DNA of 64,000 nt from Punica granatum (lineage: Eukaryota > Streptophyta > Magnoliopsida > Myrtales > Lythraceae). The number at the start of each line of letters is the position of its first letter. Within the stretch, counting starts at the first letter, position 1. The position numbers were made by a program, and so were the translations under genes. The stretch is taken from contig NC_045132.1 of the NCBI RefSeq assembly GCF_007655135.1, positions 11,532,001 through 11,596,000 on the forward strand, given 5' to 3'. Below the pieces are notes generated by a model. That model searched no databases, was not told the DNA's origin, and was given only the letters and a program-made list of their open reading frames with translations. Of this stretch, positions 21,801-33,864 are shown piece by piece.

Positions 21801-23890
21801 GCCTCGTTGCAAGAGGAAAAGAGTCGGGGAAGCGGACTTGAGAGTCGCAAGACTCGGCTTGGAGCTACGGGTGGAACGACCCGAAAGAGGCGCAGTGGCG
21901 GCAGTCTCGGGGAAAACGGGTCGGCACGCTCGTTCCGGCCACGGCACGGTGTGAGACCGGGTTCGTTGGACTCCTAAGAGGCAGATCTAGGTGACCGTGG
22001 GTAGACCCGAACGTGCCAAAGCCTAGACAAACCCAAAACAGTGAGAAGAAGTTCGGAATGGACACAAAGAAACCGGTAAGAGAATAATGGTGAAACGGTG
22101 GTTGTGCATGGTTGATCGGCCCTCGGACCGTGACCACCTCTTCACGGGGAAGGGAGAGGGTTGTGAGGAACCCTTTGAACGTGATGGCACGACTCGCCGA
22201 GGTCGTGGGGCGAAATGGCACGCGTAGAGGTCCGGTGTGCGCCCGGATGACCCACGGGACCCGATTCTTCCTTCGGCTGGAATGCGATGATGGAGGCCTC
22301 AAATGGGGAATCTAAGCCCGGAAATGGACTTAGGGGGTGGAAAATATGTAGGCTAGGGAGTTTGGTGATTTTTGGTTTAAGTTGGGTCGGGTGGTCACCG
22401 GAATACCGGGTGGTTTTCCGGTGATTTTGGCCGGTTTCGGCCTTGGCAAGGGCTGGACGAATGAGTGGGAGTGGGCTGGAGCTTGAGAGGATTCTTGAGA
22501 GAGATTGGCTTGAGAGAGAATGGGAATGAAGAAGTGATTAGAGTTAATGAGGAATGAGAACTTATAGGCTAGCTTAATGGCCCGATTAAGTGAAGTAAAG
22601 TGTGGTTTTGTGTGCTAAGCTAGGGCTGCCAAATTTTCAATGGGGAATTAGGGAGGGGAAAGTGTCATGTAGAGTGTGGGGAAAGGAAAGGAAAGAGTGA
22701 TGAGTGTGATAGGATGTGATAGGAAGTGATAGGAAGTGAAAGAAGTGAGGGAAAATTCAAATTTGTGGATGGGGGGCTTGGAGCCGCCGGGTGAGGGATT
22801 GAGCCGTGGCTCATTGCGGGCGAGCCGAGCTTGGAGGGGTTGAGCCGTGGCTTGGGGTTGAGCCGCGGCTTGACGGCTTGGCTTGGCTGAGCTGTGGGTC
22901 CCATTCGATTGAGAGAAAGGTCGAAAAATGCTTGAAACTTGATTGAGCTCGCATCCGATCTCCGATGTCCAATTAATTTGAAGATTTGGAATGCTTGAAT
23001 GACGAGGGTTTGAATGAGTCTAATATCGCCATGCGTCGCGTGAACGAACGTTCGGGCGACTCGGCGCCTTGAGAGTCGGTTTTGCCCTGTTTGGACGTTC
23101 GGAGCGGAGTTTAGCATCCCCCGGTCCCCGATTGCTCTTTGTGCATCCTGACATTCGTTTCGGTGGCCCTTATGCCCCGTGGGGGATAGTTGGCTCGTCG
23201 CCCTCGGCCGAGGACCGTCAGCCCGGGGAGGCTAGGGACTTGTGACCAGGATTTTCTCAGTGTTCCCTGAATGTCTTGAGGTGCTCGGGAATCGTTGTGA
23301 GGTGCTCGGGGATCGTTGTGATCTCTGTTTTTCGTGAATGTGCCCCGAAGATTCATCGGGAGGCGTTCGCTACCACTGAAACGTCCCTCGGGGAGCTCTG
23401 TAGAGTTCCAAATGGTCGTCTGAAGCTTGTCCCATGACCTCGGTGGTCCCTGAGTGCCTGTAGGCCCGTTTTAGGGGGCCGTTTACTTGTCAGTGTAGCA
23501 GGCCCCGGGAGCCTCGTTAGAAAAGGCGTCCGTGAGAGGTCGGGGTGTCCCGGCTTATGCGGTATGCCCCGGAAATGCCCCCGTACGTGTCGTTGGTCAC
23601 TTTGGCACTGAGAGGGATTTTTAGAGTCCCTTATCGGACACCTTTCGGTGCTCCGGTGATTCTGTGATGAATAGTGCCACAGTGCTAGTTCCGTCGTTTT
23701 CGAGATTCCTTGTTCGTTCGTTCTTCTGACTGCTCTCTTCCGCCTTTCTCAGTGGACCATGCTCTTCTCCTATTGCTCATGACCTTGTGCCCGCCTATTT
23801 GCCTCTGATTGCCGGGTGGTGAATAGTAACCCGGACTTTGATCGGGGATTCTCGTGTGAGAAGCCGGTGGGCCAAAATGGGGTGCTGACA
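18871..23890 (-). repeat. 3' LTR (5020 bp) of the nested Ogre derivative
   Basis: Complete from TGTCAGCACCCC (minus, at 23890) to GGGTGCGCACA (at 18871), preceded by the purine tract on the minus strand (23891-23904, aaagaggggcaagc). Same layout as 44276-49041, including a TATA-type 'cttataggctag' near 22560-22571. Short frames within it are not genes. Confidence 0.85.
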
Positions 23891-24069
23891 GCTTGCCCCT
23901 CTTTGGTTGCATGCTCGGTTAGAGGATGTAGCCAAAGATCGAGAGAAGCACCCTTTATTGGTCCCGGCGACCGCTTCTGTCGTCGTTCTCCATGGTAGCT
24001 CACCCCTCCTGTCATGAGATAGTAGCATGGTTGGGATTTGGAGGATGTGAAGTGGTAGGTGAAGGGCCG

Positions 24070-24775
24070 AAGCCTGCGGAGAGGATGTAAAGAGGACGCG
24101 AAGTCCGGAAAGCAGTAAATGTGGACGCGAAGTCCGGAAAGCAGTAAATGTGGACGCGAAGTCCGGAAAGCGGTAAAGTGGACGCGAAGTCCAGAAATCA
24201 GTAAACCGGGCGCGAAGTCCGTGGACGCGAAGTCCAGAAAGCAGTAAACCGGGCGCGAAGTCCGTGGATGCGAAGTCCGTGGACGCGAAGTCCAGAAAGC
24301 AGTAAAGCGGACGCGAAATCCGTGGACGCAAAGTCCAGAAAGCAGTAAACCGGACACGAAGTCCGTGGACCCGAAGTCCAAAAAGCAGTAAAGGGGACGC
24401 GAAGTCCGTGGACGCGAAATCCAGAAAGCAGTAAACCGGACGCGAAGTCCAGAAAGCAGTAAACCGGAAGCGAAGTCCAGAAAGAAGTAAAGCGGACGCG
24501 AAGTCCGGAAAGCAATAAAACGGATGCGAAGTCCGGAAAACAGTAAAGCGGACGCGAAGTCCGGAAAGCAGTAAAGCGAACGCGAAGTCCGTGGACGCGA
24601 AGTCCGTAAACGCGAAGTCCGGAAAGCAGTAAAGCGGACGCGAAGTCCGGAAAGCAGTAAAGCGGACGCGAAGTCCGTGGACACGAGTCCGGAAAGCAGT
24701 AAAGCGGACGCGAAGTCCGGAAAGCAGTAAAGCGGACACGAAGTCCGTGGACACGAAGTCCGGAAAGCAGTAAAG
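24070..24775 (-). repeat. 3'-UTR minisatellite of the nested Ogre derivative
   Basis: About 25 degenerate units of the form ggacgcgaagtccggaaagc + agtaaa, some with a doubled 'gtggacgcgaagtcc'. The same motif on the plus strand forms 59815-60740. It keeps long frames open in two phases (Arg/Thr/Ser/Phe-rich, e.g. FRTSRPRTSRP), which I regard as spurious. Confidence 0.9.
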
Positions 24776-26212
24776 TGCCAGGCCGAAGCTCGTGGGAAGC
24801 GGTAAAGCGCGTAGAGTGTAAGGGAAGGCAAGGGTGGGGATGGATGCTAGGTTGTATGTCAGGGATGTCGGCAGAGGCAAATTGTCCTATTTTGAGTCGA
24901 GCTTGTTATTTGTTGTTTCCTCGAGCTAGGGTCAAGAGGATTCTCTATAGTGCCCTCCACTCGGTTCGAGGTCGCGATCTGCTGCATGAGTCAATCGCAT
25001 GTCCGTCAAGGAGGAGATGCCCCTTGGGGTTCCATGCGTATCTGCAGAGAAGAGCATAACTCTTCGTTAGCCCTGTGGACAGTGGTGCGCGCTAAGTGTA
25101 CAGGGCTGATGTTGTCCCAAAGGTGTTGATCTGCTGTAGATTGGCGTTGCTGCTGCGATGAAGTTGCTTCGTCGATGCTTTTCCCTTGGGGTGGCGGTGT
25201 GTTTAATCTGCCGGATGTCAGCTCTGTCGCAGTGGCGATTGTAGTTCGCTGGGGGCCCCGGTCGTGCAATGAGGGACTCGAGCTCTGGGGTTGAGCGCCT
25301 AGGTATCCCGAGGGCTCGAAAATCAGAGTCCGCCGTAGTTCTTGCGTTTGTTGTACCTGTGATCCTGACATCATTAGTAAGTCATGGGATTACTAGCGAT
25401 TGGTAAGCACAGGTAAAAGGATGTCTTTGCAACACATGCTCTTCAGTTTCGCCTGACCGACTCGTGGGGGGTCTTTATTTTAGTGATGTGAATGGGGTCT
25501 TGCTTTCAGAGGCCTCGATGCGAGGCCTCCGGGGTTCATGTTGGCCAGGTATGGGCATATCGAGATGTTCTCAACGATGCCCAAGTGGCTCTATCGGTTG
25601 TTCGATGCGCCTGTGAGCTTAGGACCCTTCTCATCAAGGTGCCATAGGGCGGCTGCATTTGTAACCCGCATGGGGAATTTTTGTTCAAATTTGGTCAGAT
25701 CTCAGTCTAGTCATTTCCAGAGTGTTATGACTAGACTCCCGGAAAGAAGTGTCTAGGATTTTGGCTTTGTGGTAGCCGATTGAAGGGTGGCTGTGACCCG
25801 TTTTGGAGTTGCACAGTGACAAAGAGAAAAGAGAAAGCTTGGGGAGCATGTTGCCCAAGGCTAAAAGGATACACGGGTTCACGCCTGCCATGAGATGTAC
25901 CCCCATTCTCTTCCGTCCTTCGGTTGGTGTTGGTTGTCTTGAACTGTTTGGATTGCGTGCTTGGTTGCCCGCTGTGCTTGAAGAAGAATCCGCCTTGGAC
26001 GGCTGAGTTCGGTAGGAGAGCCGATCGGGGACCGTGTTGGAATAGATAACCTGGTCATTTCCCTTGGGGATCCTTGGTTCGCGCAGTGTGCGAAGGCCCA
26101 GGGTGACTGCTTTGTTTATCTCTCATTTTACTCTCCTTTTGCTACGGTCACCCGCCTCGGGGCCATACCTCTTAACCTAAAGGGGACAAACTCTCCTTTT
26201 GCCACGACCGCC
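24776..26212 (-). other. Ogre 3'-UTR remainder up to the deletion joint
   Basis: Homologous in places to 59080-59815 (for example 'caagctcgact', 'acctctgccgac', 'gtagcaaaagg'). No coding region. A 30-bp unit around 'actctccttttgc.acg' is duplicated at 26131-26160 and 26190-26219. The joint with the 5' LTR falls at about 26213 in 'gtctcggg'. Confidence 0.6.
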
Positions 26213-28200
26213 CGTCTCGGGAAAACGGGTCGGCACGCTCGTTCCGGCCACAGCACGGTGTGAGACCGAGTTCGTTGGACTCCTAAGAGGCAGATCTAGG
26301 TGACCGTGGGCAGACCCGAACGTGCCAAAGCCTAGACAAACCCAAAACAGTGAGAAGAAGTTCGGAATGGACACAAAGAAACCGGTAAGAGAATAATGGT
26401 GAAACGGTGGTTGTGCATGGTTGATCGGCCCTCGGACCGTGACCACCTTATCACGGGGAAGGGAGAGGGTTGTGAGGAACCCTTTGAACGTGATGGCACG
26501 ACTCGCTGAGGTCGTGGGGCGAAATGGCACGCGTAGAGGTCTGGTGTGCGCCCGGGTGACCCACGGGACCTGATTCTTCCTTCGGCTGGAATGCGATGAT
26601 GGAGGCCTCAAATGGGGAATCTAAGCCAGGAAATGGACTTAGGGGGTGGAAAATATGTAGGCTAGGGAGTTTGCTGATTTTTGGTTTAAGTCGGGTCGGG
26701 TGGTCACCGGAATACTAGGTGGTTTTCCGGTGATTTTGGCCGGTTTCGGCCTTGGCAAGGGCTGGACGAGTGAGTGGGAGTGGGCTGGAGCTTGAGAGGA
26801 ATCTTGAGAGAGATTGGCTTGAGAGAGAGTGGGAATGAAGAAGTGATTAGAGTTAATGAGGAATGGGAACTTATAGGCTAGCTTAATGGCCTGATTAAGT
26901 GAAGTAAAGTGTGGTTTTGTGTGCTAAGCTAGGGCCGCTGAATTTTCAATGGGGGATTAGGGAGGGGAAAGTGTCATGTAGAGTGTGGGGAAAGGAACGG
27001 AAAGAGTGATGGGTGTGATAGGATGTGATAGGAAGTGATAGGAAGTGAAAGAAGTGAGGGAAAATTCAAATTTGTGGATAGGGGGCTTGGAGCCGCCGGG
27101 TGAGGGATTGAGCCGTGGCTCATTGCGGGCGAGCCGAGCTTGGAGGGGTTGAGCCGTGGCTTGGGGTTGAGCCGCGGCTTGATGGCTTGGCTTGGTTGAG
27201 CTGTGGGTCCCATTCGATTGAGAGAAAGGCCGGAAAATGCTTGAAACTTGATTGAGCTAGCATCCGATCTCCGATGTCCAATTAATTTGAAGATTTGGAA
27301 TGCTTGAATGACGAGGGTTTGAATGAGTCTAATATCACCATGCGTCGTGTGAACGAACGTTCGGGCGACTCGGCGCCTTGAGAGTCGGTTTTGCCCTATT
27401 TGGACGTTCGGAGCTGAGTTTAGCATCCCCCGGTCCCCAATTGCTCTTTGTGCATCCTGACATTCGTTTCGGTGGCCCTTATGCCCCGTGGGGGATCGTT
27501 GGCTCGTCTCCCTCTGCCGATGACCGTCAGCCCGGGGAGGCCTAGGGACTTGTGACCGGGATTTTCTCAGTGTTCCCTGAATGTCTTGAGGTGCTCGGGA
27601 ATCGTTGTGAGGTGCTCGAGAATCGTTGTGATATCTGTTTTTCGTGAATGTGCCCCGAAGATTCATCGGGAGGCGTTCGCTACCACTGAAACGCCCCTCG
27701 GGGAGCTCTGTAGAGTTCCGAATGGTCGTCTGAAGCTTGTCCCATGACCTCGGTGGTCCCTGGGTGCCTGTAGGCCCGTTTTAGGGGGCCGTTTACTTGT
27801 CAGTGGAGCGGGCCCCGGGAGCCCCGTTAGAAAAGGCGTCCGTGAGAGGTCGGGGTGTCCCGACTTATGCGGTATGCCCCGGAAATGCGCCCGGACGTGT
27901 CGTTGGTCACTTTGGCACTGAGAGGGATTTTTAGAGTCCCATATCGGACGCCTTTCGGTGCTCCGGTGATTCGGTGATGAATCGTGCCACAGTGCCAGCT
28001 CCGTCGTTTTCGGGATTCTTTGTTCATTCGTTCTTCTGACTGCTCTCTTCCGCCTTTCTCAGTGGACCGTGCTCTTCTCCTATTGCTCATGACCCCGTGC
28101 CCGCCTATTTTCCTTTGATTGCCGGGTGATGAATAGTAACCAGAGCTTTGATCGGGGATTCTCGTGTGGGAAGCTGGTGAGCCAAAATGGGGTGCTGACA
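26213..28200 (-). repeat. Truncated 5' LTR (about 1990 bp) of the nested Ogre derivative
   Basis: Corresponds to 21903-23890 of its own 3' LTR with only scattered differences. The remaining ~3 kb toward the primer site is gone. Confidence 0.85.
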
Positions 28201-28205
28201 GCTGC

Positions 28206-28708
28206 ACTTCTTCAACTCCTTTTATTTGCAAGCTCAATGCTCTCCTTGCCACCAATGTTAATGCATCTGGAGTTAAATATTCTTCCTCGGGAACGTCCTC
28301 CAATGGGGGCATGTCATCGGGATCACTCTTTCTTTGGAACGATGGGAATTTCATCGTAATACTACCCAAGTTATTGTCTTCCCGATTCCCATCTTCTCTA
28401 AACCGCTCTCCATGTCTCCTATTACTAACAACCGAATCACGATCATCTTCATCAAAACCAGCCCCATAATTCTCTTCATCTTCAACCCTCACTTCCCTCG
28501 GTTGAACTCTTTCCCTCCTACGTGCATTAGGAGCGTTTCGTTGCTGCTCTACACGTTTATTCTCCATCAGATCAATTCGTTCATGAACCTGCTCAAACTC
28601 CAACCTCATCACACGCCTCATCTCACTCATCATGGCCTTTATAAATATTTTCGAATAAGCCAATTTCGTAGCACCTTCGGGAATACTCTTAGCACTGTTG
28701 TGAGACAT
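28206..28708 (-). pseudogene. Gypsy copy 1: 5' part of reduced gag-protease ORF
   Basis: Starts MSHNSAKSIPEGATKLAYSK at 28708. It has a coiled-coil-like N-terminus (MRRVMRLEFEQVHERIDLME), an acidic/Arg linker, then TMKFPSFQRKSDP joined directly to DDMPPLEDVPEEEY and the pre-protease segment ARRALSLQIKG. In this Gag lineage the first motif opens the capsid core (..DPEEYLEW..) and the second lies after the zinc knuckle, so capsid and nucleocapsid are missing. The reading is cut at 28206 by the nested element and continues at 18870. Confidence 0.75.
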
Positions 28709-29330
28709 GATTGCTGCAAAATAAAGTTAGAAAGAATGGACCTCACAATTCTCTCCCTTACGTGTTTACACTCAAGAATGTGAATTACTCTACACTCGTG
28801 TTTTCACTCAACAAAATATGTGACTTTTAACCCTCTAATGTTCTCACCGCTCTTGCCTTTTTCCACTCGACAATTCTCTTTCAGTTCCTTTGGAACTAAA
28901 CAAACAACTCCAAATTTCCAGCAACAATTCACCAAGAACTCATCAAGGAAAATTAAAGATCAAAAGAAATTTCAGGAAGAAAAGAAACAAGAGAAAAGGC
29001 AACTACTATGAATGATTAAATAAACCAGAATGTTATATGTAATTTTGGGAACATAATCGATGTAGATCACAAAGAAAGGGAAATAACAACTTTAGAATGG
29101 TCAGATGCAAAGAATTTGGATCAAATTGACTACAATAGCTTCTTTCTTTTCTTTCGATCTCTTTTTTTTTTTTCAGCTTTGTATTTTTTTTTTGGCCGAA
29201 TTTTTTTAGCTCTTTTTTTCCCTACTAATAATCCACAAAGAACAAACTCGATGAAGCGAAACTCAGAAAATTGAAACAAAAAAAAAGGATAGGATAAACC
29301 CGATTTGGAGCCTGATGCTTTGATACCAAA
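28709..29330 (-). other. Gypsy copy 1 leader with primer site
   Basis: Untranslated leader between LTR and gag. The primer site on the minus strand, TGGTATCAAAGCATC, lies at about 29314-29328. A pyrimidine-rich 'ttattttgcag' just before the start could be a splice acceptor. Homologous to 33912-34533 and, more distantly, to 40560-40734. Confidence 0.6.
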
Positions 29331-30128
29331 TGATGCGATTCCCGCCAAGAATGACGAGACTCGACAACTAAAGGAACCCAAGATCGTTTCACGATCAGAT
29401 TTGATTGACGAACCCTCGACTCGTTGTTTATGACAAAAACAAGAACCTTGGTATAATTTGACCTTAACTCGTTGTTTAATGCGAAACAAGAATCTCGGTA
29501 TATAGGAAGACGCCACAAACGGTGATGGAAAGCCGTTTGATAAGTCGATGAAGACGCCACAAACGGTGGTGGAAAGCTGTTTGATAAGTCGATGATGAAC
29601 GCCACGGAAACTTCCGATAAGTTCGAATGAGTTCTTCAAGAACCAAAGAGAATACTCTCACAATTTTCTGAATGTTCATTTCTTTAAAAATTGACTAAGA
29701 TGAATATATATAGACATAAACTAATCCTAATCTGGCCATGTCTCCTCCTAAAGATAAGGAAAATAAAACCTAGAATATCGATAGAGATATGACATAATCT
29801 ATAAAGATATGAAATCTAAATATCCCTAGAATATTTCCATGAGATTTAAAATTTAAACAAATCTGATGATATCTTCTCTTGATCATCAAATATTCTAGAA
29901 GCTTCCTCAAACACTTGTTGAATTTAGCATTGTCCGTAATCTTCTATAACTTGAATCATGTTGATGGATTTTTGTTCATGTCCAAGGGGCTTCCATGAAT
30001 TTGCTTGAGCCCGAACCTCTTGAATCAGGCCGTTGAGTTCATCTTTAAACTTCTTTGCTCGTGCTCGCGTAATCGGTCCAATTGGAACTTGAATTGGATC
30101 CCTTGAAGTCGTGCTATGATTTGCATCA
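29331..30128 (-). repeat. Shared middle LTR (798 bp) of the tandem Gypsy unit
   Basis: Serves copy 1 as 5' LTR (primer site at its left) and copy 2 as 3' LTR (purine tract ttcccctcctctt in plus orientation at 30129-30141). Confidence 0.88.
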
Positions 30129-32820
30129 TTCCCCTCCTCTTGAAAAGGATTTGTCCTCAAATCATCACCTACATCAAAAGGAAGCATATCAGCAACATTA
30201 AAAGTAACACTTACATTGTACTCACCGGGTAAGTCTAGTTTATAAGCATTGTCATTGATGCGCTCCATGACTTGAAAAGGACCATCTCCTCTTGGAAGCA
30301 GTTTGGAACGTCTTTGCGCCGGAAATCTCTCTTTCCTCATATGCAACCAAACCCAATCTCCAGGTTCAAAAATCAGCTTATGACGGCCCTTATTAGCGTG
30401 TTTTGCATAATGCTCAGTTCTTCGCTCAATGTTGAGTCTTGCTTTCTCATGAATCTGCTTGACAAATTAGCTTTCTTTTTGCCATCTAAATTAACATGCT
30501 TAGACAAAGGTAAAGGAGATAAATCCAATGGAGTTAAAGGATTAAATCTATACACAATTTCAAATGGTGAAAATTTAGTAGCGAAATGAACAGATCTGTT
30601 ATAAGTAAACTCAACATGTGGTAAACACTCTTCCCATGTTTTAATGTTCTTTTTTATGATTGCCCTCAACAAAGTAGACAAAGTTCTATTTACTACTTCC
30701 GTTTGACCATCAGTTTGTGGGTGACAAGTAGTGGAAAACAACAGCTTAGTACCTAATTTACACCACAAAGTCTTCCAAAAATAGCTCAAGAACTTAGCAT
30801 CTCTATCCGAAACAATTGTTCTGGGCATGCCATGTAACCTCACAATCTCCCTAAATAACAAATCAGCAACATGCGAAGCATCATCCGTTTTGTGACATGG
30901 AATAAAGTGTACCATCTTAGAAAATCTATCCACAACCACAAAAATTGAATTTCTCCCATGTTTAGTCCTAGGTAATTCTAACACAAAGTCCATTGAAATA
31001 TCAATCCAAGGCTCACTAGGAATAGGTAAAGGAGTATACAAACCGTTGGGCTGCACTCTGGATTTAGCTTGCCTACATGTAACACATTTATCACAAATTC
31101 TCTCAACATCTCTTTTCATATGTGGCCAATAGAAGTGTTCTTGCAAAATATATAAAGTCTTTGCAACACCAAAATGTCCCATTAATCCTCCACCATGAGA
31201 TTCATGCACCAATAACTCATTCAATGAACAATTAGGCACGCATAACTTATTCTCTCGAAACAGGAACCCATCATGCCTAAAGAACTTACCACAAGGGATT
31301 TTCTCACAAGCCCGATATTCCTCACAAAATTCATGGTCATCAGCATATAAATTTTTAATGTGCTCAAAACCTAGCAATTTTGCATCAAGTGTAGAGAGTA
31401 ATGCATACCTATGAGAAAGTGCATCGGCGACCACATTCTCCTTACCTTGCTTATACCGAATGACGTATGGAAACGTCTCAATGAACTCCACCCATCGGGC
31501 ATGTCTTTTGTTTAGTTTGTGTTGGCCCTTCAAGTGTTTCAAGGACTCATGATCAGTGTGTATCATGAACTCCTTAGGCCATAGGTAGTGCTGCGAGGTC
31601 TCTAAAGCTCGAACCAATGCATACAACTCTTTATCATAAGTTGGATAGTTTAAGGCTGCCCCGCTTAGTTTTTCGCTGAAATAAGCAATTGGTCGTCCTT
31701 CCTGCATGAGAACTGCACCTATACCACCACCTGAAGTATCACATTCAATCTCAAAAGTTTTAGAAAAGTTAGGTAAAGATAATAAAGGAGCGTTGGTCAA
31801 CTTCTCTTTGATTAGCTGAAACGCATTCTCTTGTTCTTCTCCCCATCTAAATCCAACGTTTTTCTTGATCACTTCAGTAAGTGGTGCTGCTATTCTACTA
31901 AAGTCCTTCACGAACCGCCGATAGAAACTAGCAAGTCCATGAAAACTACGAACATTACTTACACTTGTGGGACTAGGCCACTCTTGGATTGCACGTACCT
32001 TCTCCTCATCAACCTGTATACCTTGTGCACTAACAACAAATCCCAAAAATACAAGCTTATCGGTGCAAAAAGTACACTTCTTCATATTAGCAAATAACTT
32101 TTCCTTCCTAAGCACATCTAAAACAGATTTCAAATGTACCTTATGATCATCTAAGTTTTTGCTGTAAACGAGTATGTCATCAAAGTAGACAACCACAAAT
32201 TTACCTATAAATGCACGCAAAACCCGATTCATAAGTCTCATGAAAGTGCTTGGAGCATTAGTCAAACCAAAATGCATAACTAACCATTCATACAAATCGT
32301 ATTTTGTTCTAAAGGCAGTCATTCTAATCTGATGATAACCACTCTTTAAATCAATTTTAGAAAATACACAATAACGATGTAGCTCATCTGACATATCATT
32401 TAAGCGAGGAATATGATGACGATACTTTACCGTTATGTTATTGATTGCTCGGCAATCAACGCACATTCTCCATGTCCCATCCTTCTTAGGTACAAGTATT
32501 ACTGGAATAGCGCATGGGCTCAAGCTCTCCCTCACGTACCCTTTCTCTAACAACTCACTTACCTGCCGTTGAAGCTCCCTTGTCTCCTCAGGATTGCTCC
32601 TATAGGCTGGTCGGTTTGGAATTGTCACACCAGGAGCAAAATCAATTTGATGTTCAATCCCTCGGATTGGAGGTAACCCATGTGGTGTTTCCTCAAGAAA
32701 GACATCCTCATACTCCTGCAAAAGAGAAACCACAAAACTAGGCAGAGCGAGATCAAGTTCGTTAGTATTGAAAAATGTCTCTTTGTACAAAAGTACAATC
32801 ATCGACTGATTTGAAAACAT
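29924..32820 (-). pseudogene. Gypsy copy 2: RT-RNaseH-integrase, nearly open
   Basis: An 815-residue frame (30373-32820) holds RT ([31 protein letters not shown]), RNase H ([28 protein letters not shown]) and integrase with its HHCC finger and D-D-E core ([18 protein letters not shown]). A one-base deletion near 30469 shifts the frame; the C-terminal 140 residues continue at 29924-30346 ([20 protein letters not shown]). Compared with copy 1 and with the family, RT lacks about seven residues (KEGDEWK-type block after QIRM), and the LVMPFG motif reads LVMHFG. Despite the open frame, RT is probably inactive. Confidence 0.85.
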
Positions 32821-32823
32821 TGC

Positions 32824-33864
32824 TTACCTAATTTCTCCCATTTTTGCATTAAAATTCTTTTGTTTTCTCTCTGATTTTCTCTCAATGGCCGAATTTTGAT
32901 TTTCTTTTTCTCTCTCATTTTTCTCAGCCTCTCTCTGATTTTCACTCGTTTTCTTCTGTTCACTCTCTTTCTTTTGATCACTCTCTTTTTGCAATCTCAC
33001 TTGATCCTCATATACTTGCTGCGGAGTCAATGGTACAAGAGTGATTAATCGTTGATTAAGTACAAAGGAGTATTTGTTCGTAAAGCCATCATGCTTCACT
33101 CGTCTATCAAATTGCCATGGACGCCCTAGCAATAAATGTCCCGTTTGCATTGGTACTACATCACACAACACTTCATCTTCGTATTTACCGATTCGAAATG
33201 CAACTAACACCTGCATGTTTACCCTTATCTCACTACTATCATTTAACCATTGCAATTTGTATGGCTTGGGGTGCTTCAACATGGGTAGTCCCAATTTTTC
33301 CACCATTGTTGGGCTTGCGACATTAGTACAACTACCGCCATCAATAATCACACTACATACCTTGTCTTTGATGTAGCACCTAGTGTGAAAGATGTTCTCC
33401 CGCTGCACTTCTTCAACTCCTTTTATTTGCAAGCTCAATGCTCTCCTTGCCAAAAATGTTAATGCATCTGGAGCTAAATATTCTTCCTTGGGAACGTCCT
33501 CCAATGGGGGCATGTCATCGGGATCACTCTTTTTTTGGAACGATGGGAATTTCATCTTAATACTACCTAAGTTATTGTCTTCCCGATTCCCATCTTTTCT
33601 AAACCGCCCTCCATGTCTCCTATTACTAACAACCGAATCACGATCATCTTCATCAAAACCAGCCCCATAATTCTCTTCATCTTCAACCCTCACTTCCCTC
33701 GATTGAACTCTTTCCCTCCTACGTGCATTAGGAGCGTTTCGTGGCTGCTCTACACGTTTATTCTCCATCAGATCAATTCGTTCATGAACCTGCTCAAACT
33801 CCAACCTCATCACACGCCTCATCTCACTCATCATGGCCTCTATAAATATTTTCGAATCAGCCAA
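32824..33864 (-). CDS. Gypsy copy 2: reduced gag plus aspartic protease
   Basis: 346 residues. The N-terminal part (MRRVMRLEFEQVHERIDLME, acidic linker, KMKFPSFQKKSDP) is fused to DDMPPLEDVPKEEY exactly as in copy 1, so the capsid core and zinc knuckle are absent. The protease follows at about residue 150 (VIIDGGSCTNVASPTMVEKL, then LLLGRPWQFDRR), with the DGGS-type catalytic motif of Ty3/Gypsy proteases. It ends in a Lys/Glu-rich linker. The stop at 32821-32823 is in frame with the RT frame and replaces a Gln codon found in copy 1. A 2-bp insertion near 33893 separates it from the upstream Met seen in copy 1. Confidence 0.8.
   Translation of the reverse strand: MADSKIFIEAMMSEMRRVMRLEFEQVHERIDLMENKRVEQPRNAPNARRRERVQSREVRVEDEENYGAGFDEDDRDSVVSNRRHGGRFRKDGNREDNNLGSIKMKFPSFQKKSDPDDMPPLEDVPKEEYLAPDALTFLARRALSLQIKGVEEVQRENIFHTRCYIKDKVCSVIIDGGSCTNVASPTMVEKLGLPMLKHPKPYKLQWLNDSSEIRVNMQVLVAFRIGKYEDEVLCDVVPMQTGHLLLGRPWQFDRRVKHDGFTNKYSFVLNQRLITLVPLTPQQVYEDQVRLQKESDQKKESEQKKTSENQREAEKNEREKENQNSAIERKSERKQKNFNAKMGEIR

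Larger units (their letters stand above)
18871..28200 (-). mobile_element. Nested Ogre/Tat-like deletion derivative
   Basis: Inserted in Gypsy copy 1 with a perfect 5-bp duplication GCTGC (18866-18870 and 28201-28205); the uninterrupted site is seen in copy 2 at about 33386-33395. Ends are TGTGCGCACCC (plus, 18871) and GGGTGCTGACA (28191-28200), the inverted LTR termini of the family at 44276. Read on the minus strand it is partial 5' LTR (28200-26213), 3' UTR remainder, minisatellite, purine tract, complete 3' LTR (23890-18871). Primer site, ORF1, gag and pol are all deleted. Confidence 0.85.

Noticed and set aside
22665..23117. 150-codon minus frame and its relatives at 26974-27666, 42797-43291, 44793-45263 and 61442-61984
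   Set aside because: All are the same Ogre LTR segment in different copies; not conserved as protein and located in U3.
24070..24775. CRISPR-like regular repeats
   Set aside because: Units are directly tandem with degenerate copies and no unique spacers, and lie inside a plant retrotransposon.
23770..24880. Two overlapping minus-strand open frames of ~355 codons, rich in F-R-T-S-R-P
   Set aside because: They are the Ogre 3'-UTR minisatellite read in two phases; the repeat unit has no stop. No domain, and the same pattern appears on the plus strand at 59.8-60.7 kb.
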